A DNA stretch of 64,000 bases from Rathayibacter caricis DSM 15933. Lineage in GTDB: Bacteria > Actinomycetota > Actinomycetes > Actinomycetales > Microbacteriaceae. Below are positions 26,997 through 36,283 of this stretch, piece after piece. The DNA lies in NCBI RefSeq assembly GCF_003044275.1, contig NZ_PZPL01000001.1, positions 3,596,001 to 3,660,000 on the forward strand, written 5' to 3'. A model generated the notes under the pieces. It was given only the letters and a program-made list of their open reading frames with translations, was not told the origin of the DNA and ran no database searches. Each line of letters begins with the position of its first letter. The first letter of the stretch is position 1. The position numbers were made by a program, and so were the translations under genes.

Positions 26997-29900
26997 GCGG
27001 ACACCTCCGTCCGGTCCTCATCGGAGCCGTCGTCGGGCTCGACCTCGTCGAGCGCGAGGGTGCCGTCCCCCGAGACCTCCGGCACGGCGTGCTGGCGGTA
27101 GCGCAGGGCATCCCCCGGCGAGAACGGCACGGCGTCGAGCAGGCCCGAGAAGGCCGGCGCGGCCATGCCGGTCGCCGCGGCCCGCACCCGTTCGCGCAGG
27201 CGCTCGAGCTCCTCCTCGCCGAAGCGCGGCTGCACCACCTCCCGGTAGCGCCTGCCCCGCACCCCGCCCGAGACGAAGAGGAGCTTCGCGCCGCCCCGCT
27301 CGGCCGAGCCCGCCGCCTCGATGGCCCCGCTCGCGACCGCGAGCTGGTAGCTGCCGAGCTGGGCGTGCTCCGCGACCGCGGCCTGCGGAGGGATGCTGCG
27401 GCCGGTCTTGAGGTCGACGATGGTCACGGAGCCGTCGGCCGAGCGCTCGACGCGGTCGATCGAACCGCGCACGCGGGCCGGCGGCACTCCGATCTCGAAC
27501 TGCTGCTCGCGGCCGAGGACCTCTCCCCCCGCCTCGCGGAAATCGACGAGGTACTCGGCCAGCCCCTCGACCAGCCGTCGGGTCAGCCGCTTCTGCCGCT
27601 CGCCGAGCCAGGGCGACTCGAAGACGAGCTCGGGCCAGCGCGACTCGAGCTGCGCCCACAGGGTCTCGGTGTCGGGCTCGGCCGCGTTCTCGAGCACCCA
27701 GTGCACGAGGGTCCCGACGCCCATCGCCGTGCTCGCCGTCGATCCGGACACCGCGTCGACGAACCAGTTGAGCGGCGAGCTCTCGAACGCCTCGAGTCGG
27801 CTGGGTGAGACCGACACCGGTCGCTCCGGGTCGTCGAGCTCGAACAGCGGCTCGCTGGTCGAGGGCTCGAGGACTCCGTACCAGGAGACCGGATCGGCCC
27901 CGGGCACCTCGGCGAGCGCCAGAGCGCGCAGCCCGCGGATCGCCGCCGGGGCGTCGGGCGAGTTCGGAGTGGTCGCCGTGCGCCGCAGCGCCGCGACCGC
28001 TCCCCGCAGGGTGAGGGGCACCGCCGAGGCGGCGTCGAGGTGGGGCACATCGGGCGGCGTCAGCCGGAAGAAGAGGGACGGGGTCTCGTCCTCGCCGGCC
28101 ACCGCGCTGAGCACGAGCTGGCGGCGCGCGCGGGAGGCGGCGAGCGCGAACATCCGCAGCTCGTCGTCGAGGGTGGCCTTGCGCCCGTCGAGCGGCAGCC
28201 CTCCCTCGCCGCGCGCGGCGCGGACCAGCCCGTCGGGGTCCAGGAGGGAGCCGCGCTGGCGGAGGTTGGGCCAGACGCCGTCCTGGAGCCGCGCGACGAC
28301 CACCACGTCGAACTCGAGCCCGACGACGGAGGAGGGCGTGCCGATCAGCACCGCGTCGTCGACGGAGCGCGGCGCGAGGGTGTCCTCCGGCACCTCGGCC
28401 TCGAGGATCTCGGTGACGAAGCCGACCGCCGAGGACGCCGCGGCGCGCTCGACGAAGCGGCGGGCCGCGCTGAAGAGGGCGACCACGCCGTCGAGGTTGC
28501 GGTTCGCCTCGGCGGCCGTGAGCCCGGTGCCGAGCGCCAGTTCGCGCCAGGACGTCGCGACCCGGCTCGACTCCCAGGCCGACCAGAGCAGCTCCTCGAT
28601 CGAGCCGTGGTCGTCGTGCAGCCGCCGGACCCGGTCGATCGTCACCGCCAGGCGCTCGGCCTGCCGCGCGGGGCCGGAGTCGATGGTCGCGAAGCGGCCG
28701 GGGGACGAGAGCGCCTCGACGAGCAGGGCGTCGCTCGGGCGGATCCCGTCGCCCGCGAGCTCCTCGGCACGCAGGGCGAGCCGGAGTCGGCGCAGGCCCA
28801 GCCGGTCGACGCCGCCGAACGGCCCGAGCAGGAGCTCGGCGGCGAGCGCGGCATCGAGGGGCCGCTCGCCGATGGCGACGCCGACCAGCACGAGCAGCGA
28901 TCGGGCGGCGTGGTCGTCGCGGAGCGCGCGGCCGGCGAGGACCGAGCGCACCGGCACCTCGGCCACGGCGAGCGCCTTCACGAGCGGCTGCACCGCCGCG
29001 CCCGACCGCACGACCACGGCCATGCGGTGCCACGGCACTCCGTCGCGCAGCCGCCGCTCGCGCAGCAGCCGCGCCAGGGTCGCGGCCTCGCGCGCTGCCG
29101 TCGGCGCCTGCAGCACGAGGATCGGCGCGGGGCGCCCGGAGCGTCGTCGTCGGCGCCGGCCGCGCGCTGGCGGCCGGCCGCCGCCGCTCCGATGCGCTGG
29201 GTCGCCCGCGAGACCAGCGCCCGCAGCGAGGCCGGATGCCGGTGGACGCGCTCGAGGACGAGCGTCTCGGCGTCGCGGACACCGATGCTCGCGGAGAAAC
29301 GGCCGAGTGTGTCGGAGGAGGCGCCGCGGTAGGCGCTGGTCGCCACGTCGGGGTCGCCGAACGCGATGATCGTCACCCCGCGCGCGGCGAGGGCGCGCAG
29401 CAGCACGACGGTCGACTCGCTCGCCTCCTGCAGGTCGTCGACGACCACGAGTCGCAGCGCGGTGATCCGCTCGCCCCCGCCTCCGCCGCGGATGGTCTCG
29501 GCCGCGAACGCGGCGAACTCGGCGGCGTCGAGCTTCGTGCCGACGTCCGGCGACATCCAGTCGACGACCTCGCGGAACTCGTCGATCAACTCGGCGGCCG
29601 CCGCCCACTCGCCGCGCTCGGCGTCGACCGCGAGCGCCCGGATCGCCGCGGTGTCGAGCCCGTGCTCGGTCGCCCGCATCCCGAACTCGCGCAGCTCCGT
29701 GCGGAAGGTGCGGAGCCGGAGCACCTCGGGGCCGAACCCGTCCGGCCAGCGCGGCCCGGTGCCCTCGGCCAGGTGCCCCTCGATCAGCTCCGACAGGAGG
29801 ACGTCCTGCTCGCCGCCGGTGAGCAGCGTCGGCCGCTCGATGCCGAGCTCCTTGGCGGAGGCGGTGACCGCCTCGAACGCGAGCGACGTCGCGGTGCGCG

Positions 29901-30210
29901 CCAGGGGCCCGCGCGTCGGCACGTCGAGTCGGAGGGCGAGGACGTCGCGGAGGGAGGTGGCGGCGGTGCGGCTCGCGGCGAGGACGGCGACGGACTCGGG
30001 GGCGTAGCCGCGCTCGAGGACCCGCTCGGCCACGAGTTCGACGATCGTCGTCGTCTTGCCCGAACCCGGCGCTCCGAGCACGGCGGCGCTGCGTCCGTCC
30101 GGCAGTGCCAGAACGGCTCGCTGCGAGGCGTCGAGCTCGATCCGTGCGCCGGTCTCCGGCCGCTCCTCGACGGAGACGGCAGGGGCGGAGGGGGTTCCAG
30201 GAGCGGGCAC
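26993..30210 (-). CDS. adnA: AdnA subunit of the AdnAB helicase-nuclease; apparent single-base frameshift
   Basis: The expected protein is about 1072 residues, close to mycobacterial AdnA. N-terminal motor: Walker A VLGAPGSGKTTTIVELV near 50 and a weakened Walker B LRLVVVDDLQEAS near 253, with Asp in place of the usual Glu. C-terminal nuclease: VTIVDLKTGRSIPPQ near 931, then QLGSYQLAVASGAI. Residues 1 to ~360 and the rest are in different frames. Adding one base in the G4 run at 29129-29132 gives the natural join GADDDAPGAPAPILVLQAP. GTG 30210 is 6 nt after TAGCGT (30217-30222) and is probably leaderless. If the frameshift is real the strain lacks AdnA; a sequencing error is at least as likely. 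Confidence 0.85.
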
Positions 30211-30216
30211 GCGACC

Positions 30217-30222
30217 ACGCTA
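30217..30222 (-). promoter_or_regulatory. -10 element of the adnAB promoter (TAGCGT)
   Basis: TAGCGT ends 6 nt before GTG 30210 on the minus strand, so the adnA message would be leaderless. A divergent TATCGT (30321-30326) would serve the DUF3107 gene. Confidence 0.45.
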
Positions 30223-30362
30223 GCCAACACCGCCGACACTGCCCGGCGCCCGCGGCGCGGCAGCTCGCGCCCCCGGTCCGCTCAGCGCGAAACCCGCGTC
30301 GGGGCCTCGGCACGGTGCCGTATCGTGACAGCCACGTCCCTCCTCCCGAAAGGCAACTGCTG

Positions 30363-30587
30363 GTGGAAATCCGTATCGGAATCGTCAACACCCCGCGAGA
30401 GCTCAACTTCGAGTCCTCGATGTCCGCGACCGAGGTCGAGAAGACGGTCACCACCGCTCTCGAGGCCGGTGCGAAGGTCCTGCGCCTGCGCGACGAGAAG
30501 GGCAAGATCTACATCGTCCCCACCGACACCATCGCGTTCGTCGAGCTCGGCTCGGAAGAGTCGCGCCGCGTCGGCTTCGTCGCCTAA
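30363..30587 (+). CDS. DUF3107 family protein
   Basis: A 74-residue protein, the normal length of DUF3107 proteins (M. tuberculosis Rv3208A/TB9.4 type). It begins VEIRIGIVNTPREL and ends IAFVELGSEESRRVGFVA. The alternation of beta strands and a single helix (SATEVEKTVTTALEAG) suggests a small compact domain. GTG 30363 has GAAAGG about 9 nt upstream, and TATCGT at 30321-30326 is a plausible -10. The function is unknown, although the gene is very widely kept in actinobacteria next to DNA/RNA-metabolism genes. Confidence 0.88.
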   Translation: MEIRIGIVNTPRELNFESSMSATEVEKTVTTALEAGAKVLRLRDEKGKIYIVPTDTIAFVELGSEESRRVGFVA

Positions 30588-30605
30588 GCCCTTCCCGAGC
30601 ACGAC

Positions 30606-30908
30606 GTGGAGCTGCTCTTCATCGGCATCGGCGGGGTCCTGCTGGGCCTCGCCGCCCGGTACTCGCTGCCGCACCGCCACCTGCACGGCTCGGTGCTCGT
30701 GCCCGCGGTCGGCGGAGTCGTCGCCGCGGTGCTCTGGGTCGCGCTGACCTGGGCGGGGCTGCCCTGGGACGGCGGCCTGATCTGGGTCCTCGTCCTGGCG
30801 CTCACCGCGGTCGCCGTGGTCGTCGTCGACCTCGTGCTGGGCCGATCGCGCGCCCGCCGCGACGACGCCTCGCTCGAGGCGATGCTGGCTGGGCGCGTCG
30901 CCCCCTAG
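30606..30908 (+). CDS. Small membrane protein, function unknown
   Basis: A 100-residue protein with three hydrophobic segments (MELLFIGIGGVLLGLAA; VLVPAVGGVVAAVLWVAL; LIWVLVLALTAVAVVVVDLVL) and a short basic C-terminal tail. GTG 30606 lies 18 nt after the DUF3107 stop, so the pair is probably an operon. No catalytic motif is visible. Confidence 0.75.
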   Translation: MELLFIGIGGVLLGLAARYSLPHRHLHGSVLVPAVGGVVAAVLWVALTWAGLPWDGGLIWVLVLALTAVAVVVVDLVLGRSRARRDDASLEAMLAGRVAP

Positions 30909-30925
30909 GCGGACCACGACACGAA

Positions 30926-30962
30926 CGAACGGCGCGGGAGTCCTGGACTCCCGCGCCGTTCG
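30926..30962. terminator. Strong hairpin between convergent genes
   Basis: A 17-bp perfect stem with a 3-nt loop (arms CGAACGGCGCGGGAGTC and its complement). It sits between the convergent membrane-protein and racemase-like genes and probably ends transcription in both directions. No U-tract is present. Confidence 0.75.
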
Positions 30963-30975
30963 TCGTCCAAGGGGG

Positions 30976-31647
30976 TCAGACCGGCGCCGCGACCTCCGTC
31001 GCGAGCAGCGCCTCCGCCACGGCGGCCCGGATCGGCTCGACGATCGGCAGCCGACCGGTGAACTCCGCGACGAGCACCTGCGCCGCCGCACTCAGCGGGC
31101 CTCCGCCGATGATCACCGCCTCCGCGCCGGCCGCCTCGGCGCGCAGCACGGCGCCGCGGAGCTCGGTGAGCAGGCGCTCGGGGTCCTCGAGCTCCTCCGC
31201 CGCCGTCTCCGTCAGGAAGCACCCGACGTAGTCCTCCGACCGCCCCGCCGAGACGACCAGTGAACGGAGCGTCGTCTCGAGCCGGGCCGTCGTCGTCGCG
31301 ATCGCGAACCGACGGCCGCCGATCCCCGCAGCGCGCACCGCAGCGGCGCCGATCCCGATCACCGGGAGCCCCGTCGCGCGGGCCGCCCCCTCCGCACCAG
31401 GATCGCCGAACGCTGCCACGACGAGGGCGTCGGGTGCGTGCGACAGAACCGAGCGCCGGGCCGCCGCCACGACCTCGCCCGCCGCGGCCGCGAGCGCGAC
31501 CGGATCGGTGATGATCCGCGGTCCCCTCGCCGCCGTCTCCCCCGCGATCCGGACGTCCAGGCCCCGCACCGCATCCCGGGCGATGCCCACGAGCAGCCGC
31601 GTGGTGGTCGCGGAGGTGTTCGGGTTCAGCACGACGAGGGTGCGCAC
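30976..31647 (-). CDS. Asp/Glu/hydantoin racemase-fold protein lacking both cysteines
   Basis: A 223-residue member of the Asp/Glu/hydantoin racemase superfamily, recognised by the opening LVVLNPNTSATTT and the AAFGDPG segment. Racemases of this group use two cysteines, one in a motif like ACFGDPG and one in a later GC motif. Here these positions are VVAAFGDPG (Ala) and AVIIGGGPLS (Gly). The only Cys (YVGCFLTE) is elsewhere. It follows the MFS transporter by 3 nt and belongs to an operon facing a GntR regulator. It may be a non-racemising relative; the substrate is unknown. Confidence 0.75.
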   Translation of the reverse strand: MRTLVVLNPNTSATTTRLLVGIARDAVRGLDVRIAGETAARGPRIITDPVALAAAAGEVVAAARRSVLSHAPDALVVAAFGDPGAEGAARATGLPVIGIGAAAVRAAGIGGRRFAIATTTARLETTLRSLVVSAGRSEDYVGCFLTETAAEELEDPERLLTELRGAVLRAEAAGAEAVIIGGGPLSAAAQVLVAEFTGRLPIVEPIRAAVAEALLATEVAAPV

Positions 31648-31650
31648 GGT

Positions 31651-33039
31651 TCAGTCCTCCGCCATCGGGCGGCCGACCGTCTCGCGGGGGAACTGCACGG
31701 CGATCGCGCAGATCGCGAAGAGGCCCGCGAGCAGGGCGAACATGCCGCCGACCCCGGAGGCATCCAGCACCGCTCCCGCCAGGAGCGGGAACAGGCCTCC
31801 CGAGAGCGACCCGAGCGCGAGGATGACGGAGGTGCCGAGCCCGCGGATCCGCGTCGGGTACTGCTCCGGGGCGAACAGCCAGATGGTGGTGTTGAGCACG
31901 ATCACCGAGAAGTTGAAGAGGAAGCCGAACATCAGCACGAGGGCGACGGTCGTGCCGAGGAAGCCGAAGCCCAGTCCCGCCCCGACTCCGAGGATCGCGG
32001 CGACCGTGAGCGTGAGCTTGCGGGGCAGGCGGCGGGCGGCGAGAGCGGCCACGAGCGCTCCGACCAGGGAGCCCGACTGCATGACGAGGGTATACCAGAG
32101 CGCACTGGTGATGTCGAAGCCGCGGGACGTGAGGATCAGCGGGATGAGCGTGAGCATCGAGATCTGCGCGGCGTACGACATGCACACCGCCACTCCGAGG
32201 GCGATCGTCGTGCGGCGGTGGCGCCGGCCGAAGAGCTCGGTCCAGCGCGGAGTCGCCACGACCGCGGTCGGTGCGGTCTCGGCAGCACCGAGGTAGTCGA
32301 CCTCCTCCGTCAGCGGACGGTGCAGCCGCCCCTGGGCCAGGCGGTTGACGACCGTGTTCGCCTCGGCGACGCGTCCGCGGGCCGCGAGGTAGCGGGGCGT
32401 CTCGGGCAGCGCTCGACGGTAGACCACGACGGCGAGGGCGGGGATCACGAGGAGGCCGAAGAGCCAGCGCCAGCGGTCGTCGCCCGTGAACACCGTGAAG
32501 ACGATGACTCCGAACAGCGGGGCGAGCATGTTGCCCAGCCCGGCCGCCGCGACGTTGATGAGACCGACCGCCGTCCCGCGGTGCTTGGCCGAGAAGAACT
32601 CCGCGAGCATGATCACGGCGGTCGCGATCTCGCCGCCGAGCCCGAGGCCCACGAGGAAGCGCGCCGCGACGAGGATCTCGTAGCTCGGCGCGAGGGCGCA
32701 GAGCAGGCTGCCGACCGCGAAGACCATCAGGTTCGCGCCCAGGAGGGTCCGCCGGCCGACCCGGTCCATCACGACTCCCGCGAGCACGCGGCCGAGCGCC
32801 ACGGCGGTGAACGTCGCGGTGTTGAGCAGACCGAGCTGCGCCCCGGCCAGGCCCCAGTCCGCGGCCAGCACCGGCCCGGCGACTCCGACCGTGTTCTGCT
32901 CGATCGCGTCGAAGAACACGCCGAACAGGATCATCGCGACGATGCCGACGTGCGCGCTCGTGACTCCGATGCGCGAGTAGGCGGCCTCGATGCGGTCCCC
33001 CATCGTCGTCGAGGGCGGAGGGTTCGTGACGGTGCTCAT
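31651..33039 (-). CDS. MFS metabolite:H+ symporter
   Basis: A 462-residue, 12-segment transporter of the sugar-porter/aromatic-acid symporter type. The conserved cytoplasmic loop is GRVLAGVVMDRVGRR, and a second signature PETPRYLAARGR lies before the central loop. It likely imports a small carboxylate or sugar-like compound. ATG 33039 has GAAAGGA 8 nt upstream. The palindrome TCGGTATACCGA (33074-33085) overlaps the probable promoter and points to control by the divergent GntR protein. Confidence 0.87.
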   Translation of the reverse strand: MSTVTNPPPSTTMGDRIEAAYSRIGVTSAHVGIVAMILFGVFFDAIEQNTVGVAGPVLAADWGLAGAQLGLLNTATFTAVALGRVLAGVVMDRVGRRTLLGANLMVFAVGSLLCALAPSYEILVAARFLVGLGLGGEIATAVIMLAEFFSAKHRGTAVGLINVAAAGLGNMLAPLFGVIVFTVFTGDDRWRWLFGLLVIPALAVVVYRRALPETPRYLAARGRVAEANTVVNRLAQGRLHRPLTEEVDYLGAAETAPTAVVATPRWTELFGRRHRRTTIALGVAVCMSYAAQISMLTLIPLILTSRGFDITSALWYTLVMQSGSLVGALVAALAARRLPRKLTLTVAAILGVGAGLGFGFLGTTVALVLMFGFLFNFSVIVLNTTIWLFAPEQYPTRIRGLGTSVILALGSLSGGLFPLLAGAVLDASGVGGMFALLAGLFAICAIAVQFPRETVGRPMAED

Positions 33040-33073
33040 GGGCGGATCCTTTCGAACGGAGTCAGGGAGGCGC

Positions 33074-33085
33074 TCGGTATACCGA
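33074..33085. promoter_or_regulatory. Probable GntR (FCD-type) operator TCGGTATACCGA
   Basis: A perfect 12-bp palindrome with the GTATAC core common to FadR/FCD-type GntR operators. It lies in the divergent region between the MFS gene and the GntR gene, where it would cover the MFS promoter. Confidence 0.6.
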
Positions 33086-33214
33086 AGCACGTCGGCAACG
33101 CTACGGTCGCGCTCCCACCCGCGTGTTTCGGCCGCGTGAAATCGCTGTTACGGCTGGCGATCGCGACGCCCGCTACCCTGGCCCCACCCGCACAGGTAGA
33201 CCCGAGGAGGCGCC

Positions 33215-33886
33215 ATGGTCGAGAAGAGCCCGGCGAAGACGATGTCGCAGACCGTCTACGAGGAGCTGCGCCGCAGGATCCTCGACGGCAGGCTCCCCGC
33301 CGGGGAGCCGATCCGGGAGCGCGATCTCGCCGCCGAGCTGGCCGTCTCGCGCGTCCCGATCCGCGAGGCCCTCCCCTGGCTCGAGCTGGCCGGCCTCGTC
33401 ACCGTGCGGCCTCGGAGCACCGCCGTCGTGACGATCGTCACGCGACGCGACGTCGACGAGCTCTACGACATCCGCTCGGCGCTCGAGCCCCTCGTGGCGC
33501 GGAAGGCCGCCGAAGCGGTGTCCCGCGGTGCCGATGCCACAGCGCTCGTCGCCGTCGTCACGGACGCGAGCACGGCCCTCGCCGACGGAGACCTCGCGCG
33601 GTTCCACTCCGAGAGCGGCCGCATCCACGGCGCGATCGAGGCGATCGCCGGCAACCGGCTGCTGATCTCGACCATGGGGCCGCTGGACGAGCGGAGCAAC
33701 CGCCTCAACATCGCGAACATCCAGGCGGAGCCGCGCGTGCGCCACGAGGAGCACGTGCGTCTGGCGGAGGCGGTCGCCGCGGGGGACGCGGGCCTCGCCT
33801 CCTCCGTGGCTCACGCGCACGTCGAGTGGGGGCGGCAGCGCACGATCGCGACGCTCGCCGACGTGCCCGGCTTCTCGGCGGAGTGA
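33215..33886 (+). CDS. GntR-family regulator (FCD domain)
   Basis: A 223-residue regulator. The N-terminal winged helix shows MSQTVYEELRRRILDGRLPAGEPI and the recognition region LAVSRVPIREALPWLELAGLV. The C-terminal all-helical FCD domain begins at DELYDIRSALEPLVARKAAE and contains candidate metal/ligand residues (Asp, then HEEHVRLAEAV). ATG 33215 follows GAGGAGG by 5 nt, and TACCCT near 33174 is a possible -10. It probably represses the divergent transporter/racemase-like operon through the palindrome at 33074-33085 until a small acid ligand binds. Confidence 0.88.
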   Translation: MVEKSPAKTMSQTVYEELRRRILDGRLPAGEPIRERDLAAELAVSRVPIREALPWLELAGLVTVRPRSTAVVTIVTRRDVDELYDIRSALEPLVARKAAEAVSRGADATALVAVVTDASTALADGDLARFHSESGRIHGAIEAIAGNRLLISTMGPLDERSNRLNIANIQAEPRVRHEEHVRLAEAVAAGDAGLASSVAHAHVEWGRQRTIATLADVPGFSAE

Positions 33887-33896
33887 CGCCGGCGGC

Positions 33897-34613
33897 TCAG
33901 GCGGTCAGCCCGAGCGCGTCCATCCGCCGGGTGTGCGAGGCGATCAGCTCGGTGAACACCGGCTCGATGCGCGACTCGTCCGAGTCGGGGTTGCCCGACC
34001 CCATCAGCGCCGAGCGCGCGACGAGCAGGGTGTCTCCCACCAGGCGGCGGCCCCAGACCGCCAGGCGCGAGCCGAGGCGCTCGTCGGCAGCGATCTCGCG
34101 GCGCAGGATGGTGATCAGCCCGTCGATGCCGGTGTCCGCGCCCAGCGTCTGGGCGATCCGCGGGCCCACGTCGTTCGGGAGCCCCCCGGTCAGGCGGATG
34201 AAGAAGTCGTCGAGCAGCCCGGCCGTGATGTAGGCCGAGAGGAGCGTCTCGTGCAGGTCCGCTCCGCGGGTCAGCCGCTCGAACGTGTCGATCGCGGGGC
34301 GGAACGGCGCCATCGCCTCGCCCGGCTCCACCTCGCGCCGGCGGAGCTCGGCGACCACCGCGTGGTGCTTCGAGAGCGCGGTGCCGGCCGCGGCCGAGAT
34401 CGCCTCCTTGTCGGCGAGGTCGTCGGTGTCGGCGACGGCTCGGGCGAGCGCCTCGAAGATCGCGAGCTGCAGGTAGGCGACCTGCCCGAGGTAGGGCAGC
34501 ACCTCGGGGGTCAGATCCGCCAGGTCGACGCGGTCGCGCTTGGCGGACTCGCCCCGCGGGGTCAGACGAGGGGCCTCTCCGGAGGGACGTCGGCGTCGGA
34601 ACCAGGCTGCCAT
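33897..34613 (-). CDS. Ferritin-like fold (MiaE-like) protein
   Basis: A 238-residue helical protein of the ferritin-like family placed in many genomes beside the DEAD-box helicase, as Rv3210c beside Rv3211. The segment YLQLAIFEALARAVADTDDLADKEAI and the later KHHAVVAELRRRE provide Glu and His residues in the spacing of a di-iron four-helix bundle. The similarity to tRNA hydroxylase MiaE is distant, so tRNA modification is only a possibility. ATG 34613 is followed by a basic N-terminus. It is convergent with the GntR gene (10 nt) and divergent from the helicase. Confidence 0.75.
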   Translation of the reverse strand: MAAWFRRRRPSGEAPRLTPRGESAKRDRVDLADLTPEVLPYLGQVAYLQLAIFEALARAVADTDDLADKEAISAAAGTALSKHHAVVAELRRREVEPGEAMAPFRPAIDTFERLTRGADLHETLLSAYITAGLLDDFFIRLTGGLPNDVGPRIAQTLGADTGIDGLITILRREIAADERLGSRLAVWGRRLVGDTLLVARSALMGSGNPDSDESRIEPVFTELIASHTRRMDALGLTA

Positions 34614-34778
34614 TCGCCCAGCTTAGAGCGCGGGCGGTGCGCCCCGCCGCCGCCTTCGGGGCCGCGGAGAGAGCGTGGCGGTAGACTCGCCGGGATGTCA
34701 CCGGCGCTGGATCGGTGACCCTGCGCCCGGAGTCGTACAGGGGCGTAGACCGTTCGACACGACAGGCGCTTCACTCCC

Positions 34779-36206
34779 GTGACTTTCTCCGATCTCAACA
34801 TCGACGACGACATCGTCGCCGCACTCGCCTCCAAGGGCATCCTCGAGCCGTTCCCCATCCAGGAGCAGACGATCCCCCTGGCCCTGCAGAAGCAGGACAT
34901 CATCGGCCAGGCCAAGACCGGCACCGGCAAGACCTTCGGCTTCGGCCTCCCCCTCATCCAGGCGCTGGGCACCGATCCGGAGCCGGGCGTCAAGGCGCTC
35001 ATCGTCGTCCCGACGCGCGAGCTCGCCGTGCAGGTGACCGAGGACATCGAGCTCGCCGCCTCCAACCGCCCCACCAAGATCGTCTCGATCTACGGCGGCA
35101 AGGCGTACGAGGGCCAGATCGAGCAGCTCAAGGCCGGCGCGCAGATCGTCGTCGGAACCCCGGGCCGCCTGCTCGACCTCGCCGGTCAGCGCCTGCTGTC
35201 GCTCGCGAACGTCCAGGTGATGGTGCTCGACGAGGCCGACAAGATGCTCGACCTCGGCTTCCTCTCGGACATCGAGAAGCTGTTCGCCCAGACCCCGCAG
35301 ACCCGCCACACCATGCTGTTCTCGGCGACGATGCCCGGCGCGATCGTCGCGCTCGCGCGCCGCTTCATGAACAAGCCGATCCACATCCGCGCGACCGATC
35401 CCGACGAGGGCATCACGCAGGCCAACATCAAGCACATCGTCTACCGGGCGCACTCGCTCGACAAGGACGAGGTCATCGCGCGCATCCTGCAGTCGGAGGG
35501 TCGCGGCAAGACCGTCATCTTCACCCGCACCAAGCGCGCCGCGGCCCGCATCGTCGAGGAGCTGAACGACCGCGGCTTCAACGCCGCCGCCGTGCACGGC
35601 GATCTCAACCAGGAGCAGCGCGAGCGGGCGATGGCGGCGTTCAAGGCCGGCAAGAAGGACATCCTGATCGCCACCGACGTCGCCGCCCGCGGCATCGACG
35701 TGAACGACGTCACCCACGTGATCAACCACACGATCCCGGACGACGACCAGACCTACCTGCACCGCGTCGGCCGCACCGGCCGCGCGGGCAAGACCGGCAT
35801 CGCCGTCACGTTCGTCGACTGGGAGGACCTGCACAAGTGGGCCCTCATCAACCGTGCGCTCGAGTTCGGCCAGCCCGACCCGGTCGAGACGTACTCCTCG
35901 TCGCCGCACCTCTACACCGACCTCGACATCCCCGTGGGCACGAAGGGCCGGCTGAAGCCGACTCCGATCCCCGCCGAGGCGAAGGCCGACGCGCAGCCCG
36001 AGCGCAGCACCCGTCAGCGCGAGCCGCGCGAGGGCCGCGAGCCCCGTCGCCGCACCCGCGGCGCAGGCGAGCAGTCCGAGGCCGCCGCACCGCAGACCGG
36101 CCAGGCGCCCTCGAGCGAGAGCAAGGAGCACCACGACGGCAACAGCGAGCCGCGCCGCCGGACGCGCCAGCGCCGCCGCAGCCCGCGCCCCGACGCGCAG
36201 GTCTGA
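34779..36206 (+). CDS. DEAD-box ATP-dependent RNA helicase (RhlE-like)
   Basis: A 475-residue DEAD-box helicase. Visible motifs: Q motif EPFPIQEQTIPLAL, motif I AKTGTGKTFGF, Ia PTRELAVQV, Ib TPGRLLDL, II VLDEADKMLDLGF, III FSATMPG, V ATDVAARGIDV and VI HRVGRTGRAGKTG. The C-terminal ~100 residues are disordered, rich in Arg, Glu, Gln and Pro (PRRRTRGAG and similar), which is usual for RNA-binding tails. GTG 34779 has no strong ribosome site. A small hairpin (GTCACCG...CGGTGAC, 34697-34719) in the upstream region may affect expression. Role: RNA remodelling in ribosome assembly or mRNA decay, as for Rv3211/rhlE. Confidence 0.9.
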   Translation: MTFSDLNIDDDIVAALASKGILEPFPIQEQTIPLALQKQDIIGQAKTGTGKTFGFGLPLIQALGTDPEPGVKALIVVPTRELAVQVTEDIELAASNRPTKIVSIYGGKAYEGQIEQLKAGAQIVVGTPGRLLDLAGQRLLSLANVQVMVLDEADKMLDLGFLSDIEKLFAQTPQTRHTMLFSATMPGAIVALARRFMNKPIHIRATDPDEGITQANIKHIVYRAHSLDKDEVIARILQSEGRGKTVIFTRTKRAAARIVEELNDRGFNAAAVHGDLNQEQRERAMAAFKAGKKDILIATDVAARGIDVNDVTHVINHTIPDDDQTYLHRVGRTGRAGKTGIAVTFVDWEDLHKWALINRALEFGQPDPVETYSSSPHLYTDLDIPVGTKGRLKPTPIPAEAKADAQPERSTRQREPREGREPRRRTRGAGEQSEAAAPQTGQAPSSESKEHHDGNSEPRRRTRQRRRSPRPDAQV

Positions 36207-36216
36207 CGCACTCCTT

Positions 36217-36257
36217 CACGAGCCCCCTCCGCGAGCGATCGCGCGAGGGGGCTCGTG
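36217..36257 (+). terminator. Hairpin terminator after the RNA helicase gene
   Basis: A 13-bp stem (CACGAGCCCCCTC with its complement) and a 15-nt loop begin 11 nt after the stop codon. It also lies before the end of the convergent PHP gene and may serve both. Confidence 0.7.
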
Positions 36258-36283
36258 CGTCCACCCGAGGGTGAGCGTCGGCG

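Noticed and set aside
24075-27101. Plus-strand frame of over 1000 codons opposite adnB
   Set aside because: It is a shadow of adnB; the minus strand shows all helicase and nuclease motifs.
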